This document shows, piece by piece, positions 33,389 through 42,096 of a stretch of DNA of 64,000 nucleotides; the stretch's first letter is position 1; every line of letters begins with the position of its first letter. The stretch spans positions 3,693-67,692 of the forward strand of contig CAZDQL010000027.1 of the NCBI GenBank assembly GCA_964507325.1, in the 5' to 3' direction. Origin of the DNA: CAZDQL01 sp964507325. GTDB taxonomy: Bacteria; Planctomycetota; UBA1135; GCA-002686595. The notes under the pieces are model-generated. The model made no database searches. It saw only the letters and a program-made list of their open reading frames with translations, and had not been told where the DNA came from. The position numbers and the translations under genes are program-made.

Positions 33389-34423
33389 ATGGGCCGACGT
33401 CGCGGACTCCTCGAAGCGCTGCTCTCCGCCGGTCTCTTCGGAGCGGCGACCCCCTTCTCCAAGCGCCTCCTGACCGACCTCTCGCCGCAACTCCTGGCGG
33501 GGCTCTTCTACCTGGGGGCGGCGGTCTGCCTGCTGCCCCTACTCCTGCGCGCCAAGAGTGGAGCGGGACGCTTCGGCCTGCCCCGGGATCGCAAGAGCCG
33601 CCTCTACCTCGCAGGCGCGATCGCCTTCGGAGGGATCCTCGGCCCCCTGCTCCTGCTCCTCGGGCTGGAGATCGCCCAGGCGGCCTCGGTGTCGATGCTC
33701 TTGAACCTCGAGACGACCGCCACGGCGCTGCTCGCCTTCATGATCTTCCGCGAGCACGTCGGGCGTTGGGCTTGGCTGGGCAACACCGGGGTCGTCGCGG
33801 CGGGGGTGCTCCTGGGACTCGAGGGGGGACGACCGGGGGTGATCGGAGCGCTCCTCGTCGCGGGGGCGGCCCTCTGTTGGGGACTGGACAACAACCTGAC
33901 GGCGCTGATCGACGGGATCACGCCCACCCAGAGCACCTTCTGGAAGGGGCTCTGCGCGGGCTCGACCAACCTGACGATCGCCCTCCTCCTGGCGCCGGTG
34001 GAGCCCTCGCTGGCCTGGCTCGGCGCCCTGGGGGTCGGGGGACTGGCCTACGGGGCGAGCATCGCGCTCTACATCTCCGCCGCCCAGTCCTTGGGTGCGA
34101 CTCGCTCGCAGATGGTCTTCGCCACCTCGCCCTTCTTCGGGGTCGCCCTGGCTGTGCTCTGGCTGGGGGAGGGGCTGAGCCTCGCCCAGGTGGTGGCCTT
34201 CCTCCTGGTGGTGATCTCCCTGGGCCTGCTCTTCCTGGAGCGCCACGAGCACCCCCACGTCCACGAGCCGCTCACCCACACCCACTCCCACTCCCACGAC
34301 GACGGCCACCACGAGCACGACCACCCGGGACTGGTGGCCCCGGAACGCCACTCCCACGAGCACAGCCACGGTCGGCTGGATCACACCCACCCGCACTGGC
34401 CGGACCTGCATCACCGGCACTGA
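33389..34423 (+). CDS. EamA/DMT-family transporter with histidine-rich tail
   Basis: 344 residues with two EamA repeats and about ten membrane segments (SAGLFGAATPFSKRLLTDLS begins the first, ALLVAGAALCWGLDNNLTAL the second). After the last membrane helix a cytoplasmic tail of about 60 residues is packed with histidines (HTHSHSHDDGHHEHDH and similar). This points to a divalent-metal-binding tail and export or sensing of zinc, nickel or cobalt. The start lies 61 bp from the divergent clpS, so they share a promoter region containing TATACT. Confidence 0.85.
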   Translation: MGRRRGLLEALLSAGLFGAATPFSKRLLTDLSPQLLAGLFYLGAAVCLLPLLLRAKSGAGRFGLPRDRKSRLYLAGAIAFGGILGPLLLLLGLEIAQAASVSMLLNLETTATALLAFMIFREHVGRWAWLGNTGVVAAGVLLGLEGGRPGVIGALLVAGAALCWGLDNNLTALIDGITPTQSTFWKGLCAGSTNLTIALLLAPVEPSLAWLGALGVGGLAYGASIALYISAAQSLGATRSQMVFATSPFFGVALAVLWLGEGLSLAQVVAFLLVVISLGLLFLERHEHPHVHEPLTHTHSHSHDDGHHEHDHPGLVAPERHSHEHSHGRLDHTHPHWPDLHHRH

Positions 34424-34439
34424 GGTGCTGGAACAGGAG

Positions 34440-34474
34440 GTCCCCCCGAAACCCTCAGTGGATCTCGGGGGGAC
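34440..34474. terminator. Bidirectional hairpin between DMT transporter and S8 protease
   Basis: A perfect 10-bp stem pairs GTCCCCCCGA (34440-34449) with TCGGGGGGAC (34465-34474), 15-nt loop, between two convergent genes. A competing 8-bp inverted repeat, CACTGAGG (34418-34425) with CCTCAGTG (34453-34460), includes the transporter's stop codon. Confidence 0.65.
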
Positions 34475-34532
34475 TCGAGGGGGGGTGGCGGAGGAGGGGC
34501 GCATGCGCCCCTCCCCGTCGACTATCAGGGCG

Positions 34533-37034
34533 TCAGTTGCAGAAGGTCGCTTCCAAACCGTCGGAGAAGTTGTTCCCCGCGGATCCGAAGCCGGGATCGC
34601 GGTACCAGAACTGGAAGTTCACCGTGTCGCCCACCGAGATGGGACCCATCGGCGGGAGGTTGGTCAGGTCCAGGGGCCAGCTCGCGTCCCCCGAGCCGCT
34701 GGTCGAGACGACGGGCAGGCGGGTCAGGGTCCCGCCGATGCAGAGGGTGCCGTCGCTCACGGGGATGCTGGTCTGTAGCGGTCCGTAGAAGAAGAGGCCG
34801 AACTGACCGGTGGGCAGGCTGGTGCAGCGCAGGACGAGGTCGTTGGCGGCGAAGGAGGTGCTGCCCGACCAGTCCATCACGGCGCCGGAGCCAACCGAGT
34901 TGGGCGAGGTGGTGCAGTAGTTCACCGGGTCGTCGCAGGCGACGCTGACGCCGGAGACCACCAGGGCGAAGTCCACGTCCACCGTTCCGGGCGTCTCCAC
35001 GCGGGCGTCCTGGTTCACCTCGTCGGCGAGCACCTCGACCCGCCAGGTGCCGGCGGCGGGGTTCTGCACCCAGACGTTCTCGACCGTGTCCTTGGTGTTC
35101 GGGTTGCCACCCACCGCGCTGTACATCGAGACCTTCAACTGGTAGTTGCCCCAGTAGCTGTCGCCCGTCGGCGAGGTCACCCTGAGGGAGAGGTCGTTGA
35201 TGCGGTGCTGGGAGGAGGAGGTGGTCCCCGCGGGATCCAAGTACACCAGGGTGGCCTTGAACTCCGGCTCCCCGGCCGCCACCTCCAGGTCGAAGATCGC
35301 GCTCTGGAGGTTGGTCAGGACAATGTTCTCGTCGATGAAGAGGTACTTGTTGCGCCGGTCGTAGAGCTCCTCGAGGTCAGCGCGCCCCCACCCCTGGCGG
35401 ATGCGCCTCAGGTCGGAGCTGCCGCCCGAGAAGCTGTACTGATCGGCGGAGTTGATCATGAACGCCTTGGCGGTGGTGGCCTTGGGACGCGAGTCGAAGG
35501 CGCTGCTGCCGGTGCTGTTCCCGAAGAGCCCCGCGTGCCACATCTGGTGGAAGAGGCCGACGTGACCCGCCGTCTCCGGAGTCGCGGCACTCGTCCCGCC
35601 GAAGGTGCTGGTGTAGCCACCGCTCTCGTAGGTGGTGAAGATCGACTCGTACCAGTAGCTCATGTCCGGTTTGAAGCGGTTGTCGGGGGCCGGGCCGGTG
35701 CTGCCCCCGGAGCCATTGTGGTAGTCGTCGGCGAGGGTCTGGGTGTTCTGGTGGATGATGCCTCCCACCGAGAGCACGTTCTTGGCCCAGGAGAGGACCT
35801 CGGAGGCCGAGTTCCCCGAGTTGCCCTGGGCCTGGCAGATCACGATGTTGTAGTCGAACGCCACGTCGTCCAGGGTGGTCGTTTCGTTGGTGTAGACGCC
35901 GTAGCCGTACCCCCAGGAGTTGGTCTGGAAGACGCACTCGTAGGGGGGCTGCAGGAGCTGAGCGGTGTGGGTGTAGCGGTTCCCGAGGCTGTAGAAGCTC
36001 GAGAAGACATGGGTCCCGTCCGGCATCATCCCGCGGGCGGTCGGGTTGCCGGTGCCGTCGCCGAAGACGACCCCCGCCACCATCGTCCCGTGCCACTTGT
36101 CGCTGTTGTTGGCCCCGTGGATGAGCGGGGGGTTGGAGGCAAAGTCCTGGTGGGACGCGAGCACGCCGCTGTCGAGAGCTTCACCGGCCACGCCTTGGCC
36201 CGTGAAGCCCGTGTTCGTCTCGAGGTAGTTCGCGCCGCCGTCGACGCGCACCTTGTCCATGTAGAGGACCGGCTCCCGCGCGGTGTCCACGTAGAGCACC
36301 TCGTTCCAACCGAGCACGGCCCGGAGCTGCGTCGGGGTCAGGGTGGCTTCGAGCATGAAGCCGTCGGGGATCTGGGCGTCGATCGTGCCACCCAGGGCCG
36401 CGATGCGCTCGGCGACCACGGCCTTCATGGCGCTGCCCCGCTCCATGACCTGGATCACGTAGCCCTGGCGGGCCTCCAGGGTGCCGCTGACGAGCGCCGG
36501 CAGGAGCTCGGGGTCGAGGCGGTACTCGGCGCGGTAGGCCCCCACCCAGCGCACGAAGGGCAAGGTCCCCACCGTCTCGGCGGCGCCTTCGGGCAGGTAG
36601 GCGATGTGGGCGTGGTCGGCGAGGAAGCGGTGCACCTCACCCCCCAGCTCCTCGATCGCCTCACCGAAGGCCTCGAGGGGTTGGGTGTGGTACTGCACCA
36701 CATAGAGGTCGCCCCCCCCCGCCAGGGAGGCCGCCGCCGGCTCGGGGATCGCCACCAGGGGATCGAAGTCCCCCCGCTTGAGGCGCAGGACGTAGCTCGT
36801 GGCGCGCGGGCGCGACCAGGTCTGGCCGTCGAGGGAGATCCGGTAGTGGGGCACTAGGGCGCCGCCGTCGCGCTCCTTCCAGAGCTCGAGCCGCTCGGAG
36901 CGACCGTCGAGCTGGATCACGCGCTCGTCGAGGCGAGCCGGTCCCCGCTCGAGGGAGTCCTGCGGGACGGGCGCGGCCGCGGCGCTCGAGACCACGACGA
37001 GAGAGGAGATCAGCACACTGAAGCGAGAGGTCAT
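34533..37034 (-). CDS. Secreted subtilisin-family (S8) serine protease
   Basis: 833 residues. Signal peptide 1-20, propeptide-like region to about 255, then the S8 domain. Its triad is D288 (GEALDSGVLASHQDF), H315 (KWHGTMVAGVVFGDG) and S482 (FGGTSAATPETAG), with oxyanion N405 (QAQGNSGN). A jelly-roll region follows (about 560-695, WVQNPAAGTWRVEVLADEV), of the proprotein-convertase P-domain type. Residues 700-833 are the same 134-residue C-terminal domain as in the metalloprotease at 3065 (NYC...NSVGSG...NFQFWYRDPGFG...C). The protein should be exported and degrade extracellular or envelope protein. Confidence 0.92.
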   Translation of the reverse strand: MTSRFSVLISSLVVVSSAAAAPVPQDSLERGPARLDERVIQLDGRSERLELWKERDGGALVPHYRISLDGQTWSRPRATSYVLRLKRGDFDPLVAIPEPAAASLAGGGDLYVVQYHTQPLEAFGEAIEELGGEVHRFLADHAHIAYLPEGAAETVGTLPFVRWVGAYRAEYRLDPELLPALVSGTLEARQGYVIQVMERGSAMKAVVAERIAALGGTIDAQIPDGFMLEATLTPTQLRAVLGWNEVLYVDTAREPVLYMDKVRVDGGANYLETNTGFTGQGVAGEALDSGVLASHQDFASNPPLIHGANNSDKWHGTMVAGVVFGDGTGNPTARGMMPDGTHVFSSFYSLGNRYTHTAQLLQPPYECVFQTNSWGYGYGVYTNETTTLDDVAFDYNIVICQAQGNSGNSASEVLSWAKNVLSVGGIIHQNTQTLADDYHNGSGGSTGPAPDNRFKPDMSYWYESIFTTYESGGYTSTFGGTSAATPETAGHVGLFHQMWHAGLFGNSTGSSAFDSRPKATTAKAFMINSADQYSFSGGSSDLRRIRQGWGRADLEELYDRRNKYLFIDENIVLTNLQSAIFDLEVAAGEPEFKATLVYLDPAGTTSSSQHRINDLSLRVTSPTGDSYWGNYQLKVSMYSAVGGNPNTKDTVENVWVQNPAAGTWRVEVLADEVNQDARVETPGTVDVDFALVVSGVSVACDDPVNYCTTSPNSVGSGAVMDWSGSTSFAANDLVLRCTSLPTGQFGLFFYGPLQTSIPVSDGTLCIGGTLTRLPVVSTSGSGDASWPLDLTNLPPMGPISVGDTVNFQFWYRDPGFGSAGNNFSDGLEATFCN

Positions 37035-37166
37035 CGGAGGGAATCCAATTGCATGGGGAACCGGGAAAACCCTGACAGCCGGCGGTCGGCCGCGGTTCCG
37101 CGAGAGAGGTCAGACTCGGGTAAGACCACTCGGTGCGCGGCGCCGCGGACCGGTGGGTCACTACCC

Positions 37167-38456
37167 CTACAGCTCGCGCAGGTACAAGTTTCGGAACCAG
37201 GCGTAGGCTTCCCCCTCCACACCCCCTCCGGGGGCGTGGCGCTGCAGGCCGATGAAGCCCGCGGGGACCCGCTCGGCGAAGGGGGCGCCCTGCTTCAACT
37301 CGAGGGCGTGGGTGTCGACGTCGTAGAGCACCTGGCCGTTGAGCACCGTCAGGATCCGGGAGCCCCGGAAGGTCACCTGGTAGGTGTTCCACTCCCCGAG
37401 GGGCTGGAGCGCCTGCCGCGCGGGGGCCACGGCCCCGTAGAGACCCCCGGTGAACTGGTAGGGCTGGAGCTTCGAGCCGGTGCCCTCCTCCCAGTTGAAG
37501 TCGTCGAGGATCTGGATCTCGGCCCCGGAGAAGGCCGGATTCGAGCCATCGCGGGCGGCGCGCAGGAAGAGGCCCGAGTTCGCCATCGGGGAGATCTTGA
37601 AGTCGAGCCGCAGCTGGAAGTCCCGGTAGTCGCGCTCGGTCGCGAGGTAAGGGGAGCTCCCGTCGGTCAGGAGCGCGAGCACCCCTCCGCGGGCGGAGAA
37701 GCCGTCCCCCGCGCCCGCCGCCTTCCAACCGGTCAGATCCTCGCCGTTGAAGAGCGAGCGCCAACCGGCCGCCTCCCCCACCGCGGTCAGCTTCAGGAAG
37801 CCCTCCCCATCTGTTTCCCAGTAGTCTCCGGCCTCATCCGGCAGCTCGCGCACGCGTACGTCGCGGAAGCGCACGAGCCCGCCGTCCACCCCACCCCCGT
37901 GCACCTGCAGGCCGATCTTGCCGCTGTCGGCGAAGGCGCCGCTCCCCTCGGGGATGCGGTAGTCGGTCACCAGCTCGCCGTTCAACCACATGCTGAGGTG
38001 CATCGGGTCGCCGACACAGCGCACCCGCACCCGGTTCCACTCGTCGCGCCTCCACTTGGCGGCCGCGTCGGGGTTGTGGAAGAAGAACCCCTCGGAGTAG
38101 ATCCCCCCCACCTCCCCGCCGGGACGGTAGTCCAGCGTCAACTGCGCCCCGCGCACCTCGGGGCGCATGCGCATGAAGACCCCGGAGTCGAAGGGCCAGG
38201 AGATCCAGGCCTCGAGCTCGATCTCGGCGTTGCGGTAGGAGCGCTCGGTGTAGATCAGCCCTCCGGCGTGCCCCGGCCCCTCGCGACCGGTGAGAACGCC
38301 CTCCTCGACGGTCCACTCCGCCTTCCCGTCGTAGCGCCCCCCGGTGGTCGTCCAGCCGTCGAGGGTGGCGCCGTCGAAGACGGTCCTCCAGCCGTCGGAG
38401 GGGAGCAGGGGGGGCGCGGAGAAGATCGTCGTCAAGAGCAGGATCGAGATGCACAT
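37167..38456 (-). CDS. Secreted tandem DUF1080 (3-keto-glycoside hydrolase) protein
   Basis: 429 residues with a short signal peptide (CISILLLTTIFSAPP). There are two consecutive DUF1080 jelly-roll domains: WRTVFDGATLDGWTTTGG at the start of the first and WRSLFNGEDLTGWKAAG at the start of the second. Each is followed by the conserved DFQLRLDFKISPMANSGLFL-type strand pair. The family hydrolyses 3-keto-disaccharides or binds glycans. It is divergent from a Tat-exported Gfo/Idh/MocA oxidoreductase across 109 bp. Together they fit a periplasmic route in which sugars are oxidised at C3 and the glycosidic bond is then cleaved. Confidence 0.88.
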   Translation of the reverse strand: MCISILLLTTIFSAPPLLPSDGWRTVFDGATLDGWTTTGGRYDGKAEWTVEEGVLTGREGPGHAGGLIYTERSYRNAEIELEAWISWPFDSGVFMRMRPEVRGAQLTLDYRPGGEVGGIYSEGFFFHNPDAAAKWRRDEWNRVRVRCVGDPMHLSMWLNGELVTDYRIPEGSGAFADSGKIGLQVHGGGVDGGLVRFRDVRVRELPDEAGDYWETDGEGFLKLTAVGEAAGWRSLFNGEDLTGWKAAGAGDGFSARGGVLALLTDGSSPYLATERDYRDFQLRLDFKISPMANSGLFLRAARDGSNPAFSGAEIQILDDFNWEEGTGSKLQPYQFTGGLYGAVAPARQALQPLGEWNTYQVTFRGSRILTVLNGQVLYDVDTHALELKQGAPFAERVPAGFIGLQRHAPGGGVEGEAYAWFRNLYLREL

Positions 38457-38565
38457 GGTGGAGGGGAGGCTACGCGCCTCTGACCGACTGCGCCACTCGC
38501 GCTCCGGCGCCCCCCCAGGTAGGATCGCGCGCCGCGCCCCTTTCCGTCCTTCCGACGAGGTTCCC

Positions 38566-39882
38566 ATGTCCGAGCACACTCCCCAGCCGAGCCCCTCCCG
38601 CCGCGACCTCCTGGCGGGGACCGCCGCCGCCCTGACCCTGACCTCTGCCGGGCTCGCTCGACCCCGCGCGCAGCAGGAGATTCCCAAGGCCCCCCCCAAG
38701 AAGCCGATCCCCGAGGGAAAGCCGGTGCGCATCGGCATCATCGGCACCGGCGGCATGGGCCGCGGCCACCTGGGCTCGATGATGGGCCAGATCGAGAACA
38801 AGGCCCACGACTTCCAGGTGGTGGCCCTGTGCGACGTCAACACCCTGCGCCTCGAGGCCGCGCGGGAGACGGCCGCCTCGAGGCAGCCCGGGGTGCAGGT
38901 GGACACCTACGCCAACCACAGCGACCTGCTCGACCGCGAGGACATCGACGGCGTGCTGATCGCCACCCCCGAGCACTGGCACGCCCCCCAGGCGGTCGAG
39001 GCCCTGGGCAAGGGGAAGGACGTCTACTGCGAGAAGCCGATGACGCTGACCATCGACGACTCGCTCTGGATCGTGCGCACCGTCGATGCCAACCCGCACA
39101 TGCGCATGCAGGTGGGGACGCAGTACATGACCCTCGGCAAGTACGGGGCGGCCAAGAAGCTGATCGCCGAGGGGGCCATCGGTCACCCCACCCTCAGCCA
39201 GACGAGCTACTGCCGCAACTCGCTGCACGGGGAGTGGCTGTACTCGATCGACCCCAACGTCAAGCCGGGTGAGACCCTCGACTGGGAGCGCTGGCTGGGT
39301 CCCAAGGGGATGCGGGAGTGGGACACCGAGATCTACCACCGCTGGCGCCGCTACAAGGACTTCTCCACCGGCATCATCGGTGACCTCCTGGTGCACATGA
39401 TGACGCCGATGATGTACGCCCTCGACCGCGGCTGGCCGGTGCACGTCAGCGCCAGCGGGGGGCACTACATCGACAAGGCGATGGAGAACCACGACCAGGT
39501 CTTCCTGACGGTGCAGTTCGAGCGCGAGCACACCATGATCGTCGCCGGCTCGACCTGCAACGAGAATGGGCTCGAGGTGCTGATCCGCGGCCACGAGGCG
39601 AACCTCTTCCTGGGCAGCAACAACTGCGTCATGCGGCCGGAGCGGGTCTTCGCGGAGGACATCGAGGAGCGCACCATCGATTGCGCGCGCGTCGATCCTC
39701 AGCCCACCCTGCGCCTCGACTGGATCGAGTGCATCCGCAGCCGCGAGATGAACATCAGCCCGGTGCTCTTGGCGGCCCAGGTGAACGTCATCGTCGACCT
39801 GGCCACCCGCTCGATGTGGGACGGCCGCGCCTGGAGCTTCGACCCCGCCACCGGCGAGGCGCGCCCGGCCCAGACCGGCTGA
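38566..39882 (+). CDS. Tat-exported Gfo/Idh/MocA oxidoreductase
   Basis: 438 residues. Tat signal SRRDLLAGTAAALTLTSAG at residues 11-29. NAD(P)-binding Rossmann fold VRIGIIGTGGMGRGHLGSM (54-72), then LIATPEHWHAPQAVEAL and the conserved YCEKP (K157). The C-terminal substrate domain follows (STGIIGDLLVHMMTPMMYAL). Such proteins oxidise or reduce sugars or polyols. Neighbouring DUF1080, ApbE and a second Gfo/Idh/MocA gene indicate a periplasmic sugar-oxidation unit. The substrate cannot be told from sequence. Confidence 0.92.
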   Translation: MSEHTPQPSPSRRDLLAGTAAALTLTSAGLARPRAQQEIPKAPPKKPIPEGKPVRIGIIGTGGMGRGHLGSMMGQIENKAHDFQVVALCDVNTLRLEAARETAASRQPGVQVDTYANHSDLLDREDIDGVLIATPEHWHAPQAVEALGKGKDVYCEKPMTLTIDDSLWIVRTVDANPHMRMQVGTQYMTLGKYGAAKKLIAEGAIGHPTLSQTSYCRNSLHGEWLYSIDPNVKPGETLDWERWLGPKGMREWDTEIYHRWRRYKDFSTGIIGDLLVHMMTPMMYALDRGWPVHVSASGGHYIDKAMENHDQVFLTVQFEREHTMIVAGSTCNENGLEVLIRGHEANLFLGSNNCVMRPERVFAEDIEERTIDCARVDPQPTLRLDWIECIRSREMNISPVLLAAQVNVIVDLATRSMWDGRAWSFDPATGEARPAQTG

Positions 39883-39913
39883 GTCGGGGCGACCCGCCGC
39901 GCACGCGATCCGG

Positions 39914-40861
39914 ATGGTCCTGCGTCTGGCCACCCGCGCCATGGGGACGCGCTTCGAGCTCGTCCTCGCCGGCGACGAAGGACCGCGGCTGCGCGCCGCG
40001 GGGGAGGAGGCCTTGCGCGAGGTGGAGGAGGCGGAGCGGCGCCTCTCCCTCTTCCGGCGCGACAGCCAGGTCGCGCGCCTGAACCGGGGCGCGGGCCTGG
40101 GGGCGGTGCGACTCGACCCCGACACCTTCGAGCTCCTCGAGCTCGCAGCTGAGGTGCACCGCGCCAGCGCAGGCGCCTTCGATCCGACCGTCGCCCCCCT
40201 CCTGCGCGCCCTCGGGCTGCACGGGGGCGACTCCAGCGCGCCGCACTGCGACGAGGAGCGCGCCCGGCAGGCGCTCGGCTGGGACGCGGTCGAGCTCGAC
40301 CCCGCGAGGCGCAGCGCGCGCTTCACGCGACCGGGGATCGCCCTCGACCTGGGGGGGATCGCCAAGGGGCACGCCCTGGATCTCGCCGCCGCGGTCCTCC
40401 TGGAGTGCGGAGTGTCCCGCGCCCTCCTGCACGGCGGCACCAGCACCGTGGTGGCCCTGGGCGCTCCGGAAGGCTCTCCCTGCTGGAGGGTCTCCATCGG
40501 GAGCGGACCCGATCCTCACGTCGCCGAGCTCTGCGACGCCGCCCTGTCGGTCTCCGCCCCGTCGGGGCGCGTGGCGCGCCGGGGGGATCGGAGCCTCACC
40601 CACGTGATCGACCCGCACACCGCCGCCCCCGCCGCGGGGGTGGCCCTGGCCGCGGTGATCGCACCCCGGGCAGCCGTCGCGGACGCCTGGTCGACGGCCC
40701 TCCTGGCGGCGGGCTCCCCCCGGGCGGCACGCCGCGCGGGGCTCGAGACGCTCCACTCGACGACCGCCGGGGCGCAGCCCCTCTGGATCCACCACGCGCC
40801 GGGTGCCGCACGCTTCTCGCGCGTCCCAACCCCGAAGACACCGACCCCGACTCTGCCATGA
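39914..40861 (+). CDS. apbE: FAD:protein FMN transferase (ApbE family)
   Basis: 315 residues. It attaches FMN covalently to Thr/Ser of target flavoproteins. Motifs: TRAMGTRFELVL near the N-terminus, SAGAFDPTVAPLL, DLGGIAKGHALD, LLHGGTSTVVALG, HVIDPHT and the metal-binding DAWSTALL. No signal peptide or lipobox is visible, unlike many ApbE proteins, so it may act in the cytoplasm or the true start may be elsewhere. Its last 4 nt overlap the next gene. No obvious flavinylation target is nearby. Confidence 0.92.
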   Translation: MVLRLATRAMGTRFELVLAGDEGPRLRAAGEEALREVEEAERRLSLFRRDSQVARLNRGAGLGAVRLDPDTFELLELAAEVHRASAGAFDPTVAPLLRALGLHGGDSSAPHCDEERARQALGWDAVELDPARRSARFTRPGIALDLGGIAKGHALDLAAAVLLECGVSRALLHGGTSTVVALGAPEGSPCWRVSIGSGPDPHVAELCDAALSVSAPSGRVARRGDRSLTHVIDPHTAAPAAGVALAAVIAPRAAVADAWSTALLAAGSPRAARRAGLETLHSTTAGAQPLWIHHAPGAARFSRVPTPKTPTPTLP

Positions 40862-42093
40862 GCTCTCCCGACCGCCGCGACTTCCTGAAGGGCGCCGCAG
40901 GCGCCGCCGCCGCCGCCTTCGCCCTGGAACCCGTGTTGCAGGCGCGCGAGCGCCTCACCCAGCCGGTGCGCATCGGCCTCGTGGGCTGCGGCCGCCAGGG
41001 GCGCGCCATCCTCGGCGAGCTGACGAAGTTCGAGGAGGTCACCGTCGCCGCCATCTGCGACGTCGACCCGCGCCGCCTGCGCGGGGCGGGGCGTCGCGCC
41101 CCCGATGCGGCGAGCTACCCCGACCACGCCGCGCTTCTCGGGGAGGCGGAGGTGGACGCGGTGATCGTCGCCACCCCCACCCACCTGCACCGCGGACCCG
41201 CCGTCGACGCCCTGGCGGCGGGCAAGCACGTGTACTGCGAGGCCCCCCTGGCCCACGACCTGGCCGACGCCAAGGCGCTCGCCAAGGCGGCCCGGCGGGC
41301 GGAGGGGCAGGTCTTCCAGACGGGGATGCAGGGGCGCTCGAATCCGGTCTACAAGCTCGCGCGCTCCTTCGTGCGCGCGGGCGCGATCCGGGACGTCTTC
41401 GCCATGCGGGCCCAGTTCCACCGCAAGACCTCCTGGCGCACCCCCGCCTCGGACCCCTCGCGGGAGAAGGCCCTCAACTGGCGGCTCGACCCCGAGATCT
41501 CCCTGGGCCTGATCGGGGAGATCGGCGCCCAGCAGTTTGACGTCCTGCACTGGTTCACCGGTCGCTACCCCACCGCCGCGCGCGCCAGCGGCGGGGTCCT
41601 GGCCTGGCCCGACGGGCGCGAGGTCGAGGACACGGTGCACGCCGAGCTGACCTTCCCCAAGGGAGCGCGCTGCACCTGGGAAGCGACCCTGGGCAACACC
41701 TTCGGCGGTCGCTACGAGCTCCTGCTCGGCACGATGGGCGCGGTCAAGCTCGCCTGGACCCACGGCTGGATGTTCAAGGAGGCGGACGCGCCGACCCAGG
41801 GCTGGGAGGTCTACGCCAACCGCCAGCAGTTCCACAACGACGAGGGGATCACCCTGATCGCGGATGCGACCAAGCTCGCCGCCCAAGGCAAGCTCTCGGA
41901 GGGGGTCGGGCTGCCGGAGCCCTCCCTCTACTACGCCCTGGAGTCCTTCCTGAAGTCGGTCGCCGACGGGGCGGAGGTGGTGACCAGCGCCGAGGACGGC
42001 CTGCGCGCCGCCGCGGTGGCGATCCGCGCCAACCAGGCCCTGCGCGACGGCGGCGAGGTCGCTATCGAAGAGGACGACTTCCGAGTCGAGTGA
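40858..42093 (+). CDS. Gfo/Idh/MocA-family protein lacking the EKP lysine
   Basis: 411 residues. Tat signal DRRDFLKGAAGAAAAAFAL (5-23), Rossmann motif VRIGLVGCGRQGRAILGEL (37-55) and IVATPTHLHRGPAVDAL. Where the family has EKP, this protein has EAP (A129 in YCEAPLAHD). That lysine is the conserved catalytic/cofactor-contacting residue, so activity may be altered or lost. The C-terminal domain is intact (GLIGEIGAQQFDVLHWFTGR). The ATG overlaps the apbE stop. Confidence 0.9.
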   Translation: MSSPDRRDFLKGAAGAAAAAFALEPVLQARERLTQPVRIGLVGCGRQGRAILGELTKFEEVTVAAICDVDPRRLRGAGRRAPDAASYPDHAALLGEAEVDAVIVATPTHLHRGPAVDALAAGKHVYCEAPLAHDLADAKALAKAARRAEGQVFQTGMQGRSNPVYKLARSFVRAGAIRDVFAMRAQFHRKTSWRTPASDPSREKALNWRLDPEISLGLIGEIGAQQFDVLHWFTGRYPTAARASGGVLAWPDGREVEDTVHAELTFPKGARCTWEATLGNTFGGRYELLLGTMGAVKLAWTHGWMFKEADAPTQGWEVYANRQQFHNDEGITLIADATKLAAQGKLSEGVGLPEPSLYYALESFLKSVADGAEVVTSAEDGLRAAAVAIRANQALRDGGEVAIEEDDFRVE

Positions 42094-42096
42094 CCG

